DNA of 8,784 bases from Bacteroidales bacterium. Lineage in GTDB: Bacteria > Bacteroidota > Bacteroidia > Bacteroidales > BM520. Under the pieces are notes generated by a model. It saw only the letters and a program-made list of their open reading frames with translations. It ran no database searches and had not been told where the DNA came from. The stretch covers positions 1-8,784 of the forward strand of contig JALNXP010000089.1 of assembly GCA_023230285.1 (NCBI GenBank), written 5' to 3'. The first letter of the stretch is position 1, and the number at the start of each line of letters is the position of its first letter. The position numbers and the translations under genes are program-made. Below are positions 4,860 to 8,784 of this stretch, piece after piece.

Positions 4860-5868
4860 CTTCCGCTTGTTTTAAACGCTTCAACACATCTTTGTTTTCT
4901 TCGAGAATCTTATCAAAATCGATAGATTCTGACCCAATAAAACGTTCAAATTCTTCAGGTGTAACAGCCTTTAAATATTCGGCGATATTGCCGTGGTAGG
5001 CATCTCGAAACCCATAATCGCGAGAAGCCATTTTCGTGCGCGCGTCATTCAAATAAGGTTGCTGAGAGGGAGCATCGGCTAATTGTGTAATCACTTGACC
5101 GACTTCGTCAATTGTCAATTGATTGTTGCTCTTTTGGTAAATCCTTTCAAGTTGTGCGCCGACTCCATTTTCAAAAGAAGAAATTACTAAAAGCACCTCC
5201 GCATAAAGTGTATGTCTTACATTGTCTGTTGAACTTAATTTAAGTATCTCACGATACTCTTTCGCGTTTTCTTTGAATATAGCTTTGTAAATTAAATCTG
5301 TTACCTGAGCATATTTATAATTGGGGTGTCCATTTACACATCTGCCTACAGCCGCGGTTAATGTTTTACGATAATTTTGTTCGATAATTGCCGCCGACAA
5401 ATAGTTGGTGTCTCTTCGGTTAATGTATTTTGTACCTCCTCCAACTTTTTCATTGATACTGTTTATGACAATGTCTAGAATAAGACCTCGAACCTGTTTG
5501 GCTTTGTCGCTTTCGGTTAATAGCATTCCAATATTTAAAAACGAACGAAAATTGAATAATGCCAATTGCGTGGTTTTGCTCCCGACATTTATGACGTGAG
5601 CAAATTGTAACTTTAGCTCTTTCAGATGTTTACCCTTACTTAAAACATATCCGTTATGTTTAAGTTCTTCAGTATTCTGTTCCACGCATCTTTCAATAGT
5701 ACGCTCATCAACTTCGTAGAAATCGGCCACCATTTGCTTGGTAAATCTATATTCACCTTCAAATAACATTCCTTCAATTTCTAAAGTTGAGGCAATCTTA
5801 TCCACAGCAAATCGATTATTTAAAATGTTTTGCCTTTCTATGTTGGATTGTGTCAAATCTTTTTTCAT
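4849..5868 (-). CDS. RhuM-like DNA-binding protein paired with the Doc toxin, 339 aa
   Basis: The N-terminal part carries a helix-turn-helix-like segment typical of RhuM/antirepressor-related proteins: GEYRFTKQMVADFYEVDERT at about 39-58, then ERCVEQNTEELKHNGYVLSK. A conserved block follows: INVGSKTTQLALFNFRSFLN, then MLLTESDKAKQVRGLILDIV, then GGGTKYINRRDTNYLSAAI. The C-terminal half is helical (NYKYAQVTDLIYKAIFKENA, then DNVRHTLYAEVLLVISSFEN) and ends GNIAEYLKAVTPEEFERF plus a charged tail. From recall, proteins of this kind occur in Bacteroidetes next to a Doc-like gene. I cannot name a demonstrated function. A DNA-binding regulator or antitoxin role is inferred from the 11-base overlap with doc and the absence of Phd. 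The start is the ATG at 5868, 3 bases after the hsdM stop, with only an A-rich leader and no clear Shine-Dalgarno. Residues 1-20 precede the domain, so a later start is unlikely but not excluded. Confidence 0.85.
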   Translation of the reverse strand: MKKDLTQSNIERQNILNNRFAVDKIASTLEIEGMLFEGEYRFTKQMVADFYEVDERTIERCVEQNTEELKHNGYVLSKGKHLKELKLQFAHVINVGSKTTQLALFNFRSFLNIGMLLTESDKAKQVRGLILDIVINSINEKVGGGTKYINRRDTNYLSAAIIEQNYRKTLTAAVGRCVNGHPNYKYAQVTDLIYKAIFKENAKEYREILKLSSTDNVRHTLYAEVLLVISSFENGVGAQLERIYQKSNNQLTIDEVGQVITQLADAPSQQPYLNDARTKMASRDYGFRDAYHGNIAEYLKAVTPEEFERFIGSESIDFDKILEENKDVLKRLKQAEDEQ

Positions 5869-5870
5869 CT

Positions 5871-5898
5871 TTTATTTGTTCATTGTGAATTGTTCATT
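5871..5898 (-). repeat. Gene-junction repeat at the hsdM end
   Basis: All 28 bases are identical to 3773-3800. The repeat encodes the last residues of HsdM (NEQFTMNK) plus the TAA stop and sits directly before the RhuM-like start. It contains two ATGAACAA units, at 5883 and 5897 on the minus strand. The element adds a tail outside the conserved HsdM domains. Confidence 0.85.
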
Positions 5899-7932
5899 GT
5901 CAATTGTCTTCAGCAACTCTTCCAATGATTTATCCAATTTACTTTCTTCCTTTATCGCATTCTGAAAGTCAAGAATAGCTTGCTTCAGGTCAATCTGTTC
6001 TTCGGGTTCAAAGGTGTCCACATAGCGCGGAATGTTGAGGTTGAACTCGTTTTCTTCCAAATCGTCCATTGTGGCAATGGCAAAGTAGCGTTTACGCAAT
6101 TCGGGGTCGGCAAGCATTTGCAAAAGTTCAGTCTCCACATCGTCAATGGCAATGCGTTGTTTTTCGGCTTTGTCGTTGGCGGCATCTGTTTTCGCCTGCT
6201 TATCGGCAAGTAGTTTATCCAATGCTTTTTGTACGGGTTCAGCCGCTTTGAGTTCGCTTGCGGTCGGCTTTTTGTTTTGAGATTTCTTATCCTCCAAAAT
6301 AGCCTTTGCTTTTGCTAATTTAGCGGTCTGCTTGGAAATGATTTCGGCAAAATCGGCTTCTATTTCCGACAGTTCAAAGTCAAGGTCTTCTTGAATATTT
6401 TGGCGAAGACGGATTTTCTGCTCCGCAATCCACGTTTGGGCAACGTCAATGTCGCCCCAGCTCTCGAGAATGGTGGAAATACGCAGAATGTCGTGAGGCT
6501 CCAACACGTTCATATTGGGTTCTTCACGATACCAGCCCTGTTTGGCAGCGTAAACCATCAGCACTTTGTCCTTGCGCTCCTCCGGTTTATTTTTGTTGAT
6601 AAACAAAATGGCTCCGGGTATGGTGGTGCCGTAAAACAAATTGCCGGGTAAAACGACTATGGCATCAATAATATTTTTGTCTCCATCAAAATTTATTCCT
6701 TGCAATAAGCCTCGGCGAATCAGATATTCGTCATCCGCTTTGCGTTTCTGTCCGTCTTCCTCTTCGGTTTTTTCGGGTTGCCCGCGAAACAAAACGCCTT
6801 GCGGACACACTACGCCGGCTTTTCCCGTATCATCAAGCGAAGCGATAATATGTTGAAGAAAGGCAAAATCGCCATTGCTGTACGGTGGCATTCCATAAAC
6901 AAAACGATTGTAATTATCGCTAAATACCGCTTTATATTCTAACTGTGGCGAACCGTCTTTTTTGTTTACGGCTTTGCCGCTTTTGTCCTTTTTGGGCACA
7001 CCGTTCTTTGCCCAGTTATCTTGCGAAAATGGGAAATTTGCCATAACCTTGTCGAAGGTGCGAATCATTAACTCGTTATCTTCCTCTTTGAATTTGGGTT
7101 CGAGTATGGTGTCGCCTTGTTCAATGCGTGCATCCAAGCCATGCAGAATCATATTGATATTGCAGATGGCCCACGTGTTCCAAACAGCTTCTTGACCGAA
7201 CAGACGAACACTTTTCTGCGTGCCATAATGTGCTTTGGCATATTTGGCGGAATTAAGCAGGAAGCCACCCGATCCGCAAGTAGGGTCATAAAGCGTGTCG
7301 CCCTGTTGCGGTTTCAGATAACGGACAATAATGTCAACCACCTCTTGTGGCGTGTAGAACTGCCCTGCGGTGGTGCCGCCCTTGTTTTCGTCGGCAAAAC
7401 GTTTTATCAAATACTCGTAAGCATCTCCCAACACATCTACCGAAGCGTTTTTGTTGCTCAAATCCACAGCATCTAAATAACTAATCAGGGCGGAAAGCAC
7501 ATCGGGACTTAGTTTTTTACCGCCCGAACCGTCAGGCGAAGGTTCGTTCCAACGTACGGTATTAATAATACCTTTAAGAAAATATCTGCCATCCTTATCA
7601 ACATTTGCATCGGCTATATCATTCACAGCCTTATTGAGTACTTCATTTTTTTTGTCAATAGAAGCATCACGAACATCACTCCAAAAACATCCTTCAGGAA
7701 TCTTAAAATCTCCCATCATGTTTCTGATAACATATAATTCTCTTAGAGAAGAATCACGAAGATTTTCATTATGGAAAGTGATTTTTCTCTGGTCTATTTC
7801 CCATAAATAGTTATCGGAAAGGCGTTTAAAAAATAAGAGAGAAAGAATGTACGATTTATAATCTTCAACTTTGTCTCGAAGAATATCCGCCATCCCGAAA
7901 AGGGTACTGCCAAGGGCTTGCTTTGTAATCAT
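5872..7932 (-). CDS. hsdM: Type I restriction-modification methyltransferase subunit (HsdM), 686 aa
   Basis: HsdM transfers a methyl group from S-adenosylmethionine to adenine N6 at the site chosen by HsdS, and is also needed for restriction. The N-terminal helical domain (about 1-150) begins MITKQALGSTLFGMADILRD and has YILSLLFFKRLSDNYLWE. The methyltransferase core follows: TAGQFYTPQEVVDIIVRYL at 188-206, motif I DPTCGSGG at 216-223, and motif IV as NFPFS at 299-303, where NPPF/NPPY is the textbook form. GDFAFLQHII (354-363) is also typical. Residues about 515-610 are charged and probably coiled-coil. NEFNLNIPRYVD (628-639) is the conserved C-terminal block that precedes the tail. At 686 residues it is longer than E. 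coli HsdM, mostly through loops and the coil. The last residues NEQFTMNK come from a junction repeat. It is the first gene of the operon, with a promoter element 18 bases upstream of the start. Confidence 0.96.
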   Translation of the reverse strand: MITKQALGSTLFGMADILRDKVEDYKSYILSLLFFKRLSDNYLWEIDQRKITFHNENLRDSSLRELYVIRNMMGDFKIPEGCFWSDVRDASIDKKNEVLNKAVNDIADANVDKDGRYFLKGIINTVRWNEPSPDGSGGKKLSPDVLSALISYLDAVDLSNKNASVDVLGDAYEYLIKRFADENKGGTTAGQFYTPQEVVDIIVRYLKPQQGDTLYDPTCGSGGFLLNSAKYAKAHYGTQKSVRLFGQEAVWNTWAICNINMILHGLDARIEQGDTILEPKFKEEDNELMIRTFDKVMANFPFSQDNWAKNGVPKKDKSGKAVNKKDGSPQLEYKAVFSDNYNRFVYGMPPYSNGDFAFLQHIIASLDDTGKAGVVCPQGVLFRGQPEKTEEEDGQKRKADDEYLIRRGLLQGINFDGDKNIIDAIVVLPGNLFYGTTIPGAILFINKNKPEERKDKVLMVYAAKQGWYREEPNMNVLEPHDILRISTILESWGDIDVAQTWIAEQKIRLRQNIQEDLDFELSEIEADFAEIISKQTAKLAKAKAILEDKKSQNKKPTASELKAAEPVQKALDKLLADKQAKTDAANDKAEKQRIAIDDVETELLQMLADPELRKRYFAIATMDDLEENEFNLNIPRYVDTFEPEEQIDLKQAILDFQNAIKEESKLDKSLEELLKTIDNEQFTMNK

Positions 7933-8049
7933 ATTGTCTATATATAGTTACAAATTTAGTAAATAATCAGGAATACTCCCTACGTATTATCGGTAATTCT
8001 CCTTACTTCACTACGATAGCCACATTACCTCATTCGGCATCATAAATGA
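7933..8049. other. Spacer between the phosphoesterase gene and the hsdM operon
   Basis: The only clear gap between transcription units, 117 bases. It contains the hsdM promoter element. Further upstream are two similar stretches on the plus strand, GGAATACTCCCTACG (7970-7984) and GGTAATTCTCCTTAC (7992-8006), an imperfect direct repeat that could be a binding site. I see no convincing terminator hairpin for the phosphoesterase gene, and no RNA gene. Confidence 0.5.
7951..7958 (-). promoter_or_regulatory. Bacteroidetes-type -7 promoter element for the hsdM operon
   Basis: The minus strand reads TAAATTTG, an exact match to the TAnnTTTG element of Bacteroidetes housekeeping promoters. No TTTG is present at the usual -33 spacing, so the match is half a promoter. 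Transcription would start a few bases downstream, leaving a leader of roughly 12 bases before the hsdM ATG at 7932. Confidence 0.45.
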
Positions 8050-8784
8050 TTACCTGGTTAATTTTGATTTTGTCAGCGGTAAGCTGAAAGGATTTCTGTA
8101 TCCTGTAAGTCCGAAATAATCATTATTCACCCCTGTGATACTGTAGCGTCTAAGAGTCATCACATCATAATTTCTATCATTATCTATATCAGTAAATGTA
8201 ATAAGTGAGGAATATCCCAGTTTAATATACCCTGCATTTGCGTATGAAAAATTAAGTCTTTCGGTATAAACGGCATCAACTCCCTGAATAATAATACCAT
8301 CACCGGGAGTTAACAGATAACAATATTCGTCCGCAGGATTTCCACGCTCTTCAAGAGTGTGGTTATGGCCAAATAGCACCAGAATATCATGTGATCCGGC
8401 AGCTTTACTAATAGCCTTATACCATATATGGGCTCCTAAATTATCACTACGAAGGGCATGCATCGGCAAGTGTGACATAATTACTATCGGTGCATGATCA
8501 GACAAGCTCTCAACCCACGCAGTAAAATGAGGTACAGCACTCTCAGCCGATAGACCGTATCGGTCCGACAAATCAAGTCCGTCATAAGAATTTGGGACAA
8601 CTATCGTGTCAATGACACTTATGATGGTATCTATGACACTGACAATGGTATCTGTAACTACATACGAAGTATCTACAGCTAATGTGGCCGAGTCGGTGGG
8701 AAATCTCATCTGTGCATAACTTATGCCGTAAGCATAATAACCGTCGCAGACACGAGGGCCGCTGAAAAAAGCAGAATATCCATT
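8050..8784 (-). CDS. Calcineurin-like metallophosphoesterase, C-terminal part, cut by the window's right edge
   Basis: The frame is open from base 8784 (NGYSAFFSGPRVCDGYYAYG) to a TAA at 8052-8050, giving 244 visible residues. The ATG at 8709 is internal, because in-frame coding sequence continues upstream of it. Two metal-site motifs of the calcineurin-like fold are visible: the His in PIVIMSHLPMHA at about visible residues 99-110, and GHNH at 139-142 in LVLFGHNHTLEERG. The earlier motifs (DxH, GDxxD, GNHD) would lie beyond the edge. A low-complexity insert of repeated [V/I]xDTI units occupies about residues 36-63. The last part (from GDGIIIQGVDAVYTERLNFS) looks like a beta-rich end of a phosphoesterase domain. 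Secretion would fit similar Bacteroidetes proteins, but the signal peptide region is not visible. The substrate is unknown. It is transcribed in the same direction as the hsdM operon but separated from it by a promoter, so it is probably a separate unit. Confidence 0.85.
   Translation of the reverse strand, partial: NGYSAFFSGPRVCDGYYAYGISYAQMRFPTDSATLAVDTSYVVTDTIVSVIDTIISVIDTIVVPNSYDGLDLSDRYGLSAESAVPHFTAWVESLSDHAPIVIMSHLPMHALRSDNLGAHIWYKAISKAAGSHDILVLFGHNHTLEERGNPADEYCYLLTPGDGIIIQGVDAVYTERLNFSYANAGYIKLGYSSLITFTDIDNDRNYDVMTLRRYSITGVNNDYFGLTGYRNPFSLPLTKSKLTR
8596..8655 (-). repeat. 21-base tandem repeats in the phosphoesterase gene
   Basis: Units 8614-8634 and 8635-8655 agree at 16 of 21 positions, and a partial third lies at 8596-8613. 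In protein they give a 7-residue period of the type DTI[V/I]SV[I/T]. The stretch lies between the N-terminal part of the fold and the SHLPMH motif, so it is a surface insert rather than catalytic. Confidence 0.7.

Noticed and set aside
3773..5898. CRISPR array from the recurring junction repeats
   Set aside because: Copies are hundreds of bases apart with whole genes between them, differ in length, and have no regular spacers or cas genes.
7933..8049. tRNA or small RNA gene in the spacer
   Set aside because: No cloverleaf or strong hairpin could be drawn.
8050..8709. Phosphoesterase start at the ATG 8709
   Set aside because: In-frame coding sequence continues to base 8784 without a stop, and the fold's early metal motifs are missing, so the gene is cut by the window edge.

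Overview
The window looks like chromosomal accessory DNA from a Bacteroidetes bacterium, probably Bacteroidales. The clues are moderate AT-richness, a TAnnTTTG-type promoter element before hsdM, weak or absent Shine-Dalgarno sequences at several starts, and the short ATGAACAA-type junction repeats often seen in that phylum. Every supported gene lies on the minus strand, so the operon is read from high to low coordinates.

Region 1 (8784-8050): the 3' part of a calcineurin-like metallophosphoesterase gene whose start lies beyond the right edge. Region 2 (8049-7933): a 117-base spacer with the likely promoter of the next operon. Region 3 (7932-1, continuing past the left edge): a type I restriction-modification operon heavily loaded with accessory genes. 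In transcription order it holds hsdM, a RhuM-like DNA-binding protein gene, a Doc-type Fic-fold toxin gene, a broken or frameshifted AlbA_2/winged-helix gene, a DUF1016 (YhcG) PD-(D/E)XK nuclease gene, hsdS, a Bro-N-Fic adenylyltransferase gene, and the 5' end of hsdR.

HsdM and HsdS would form the modification enzyme, and HsdR would add ATP-dependent restriction. Between hsdM and hsdS lie four accessory genes, and a fifth lies between hsdS and hsdR. Two of them encode Fic-fold enzymes with different active-site signatures: HxFxDGNKR (Doc, kinase-like) and HPFxEGNGR (AMP transfer). One encodes a second nuclease fold. Gaps are tiny or negative throughout, so the set is probably co-transcribed and perhaps forms one composite defence or toxin-antitoxin unit.

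Two features stand out. First, the junctions before four accessory or core genes carry copies of one short sequence (ATGAACAA[A/G]TAAAG...), with 20- and 28-base exact matches, as if genes had been added through, or copied with, a common boundary. Second, the two reading frames of the AlbA_2/winged-helix gene are joined at a perfect A-AAA-AAA heptamer in the correct phase for a -1 shift. It may therefore be a frameshifted or phase-variable gene rather than a dead one.
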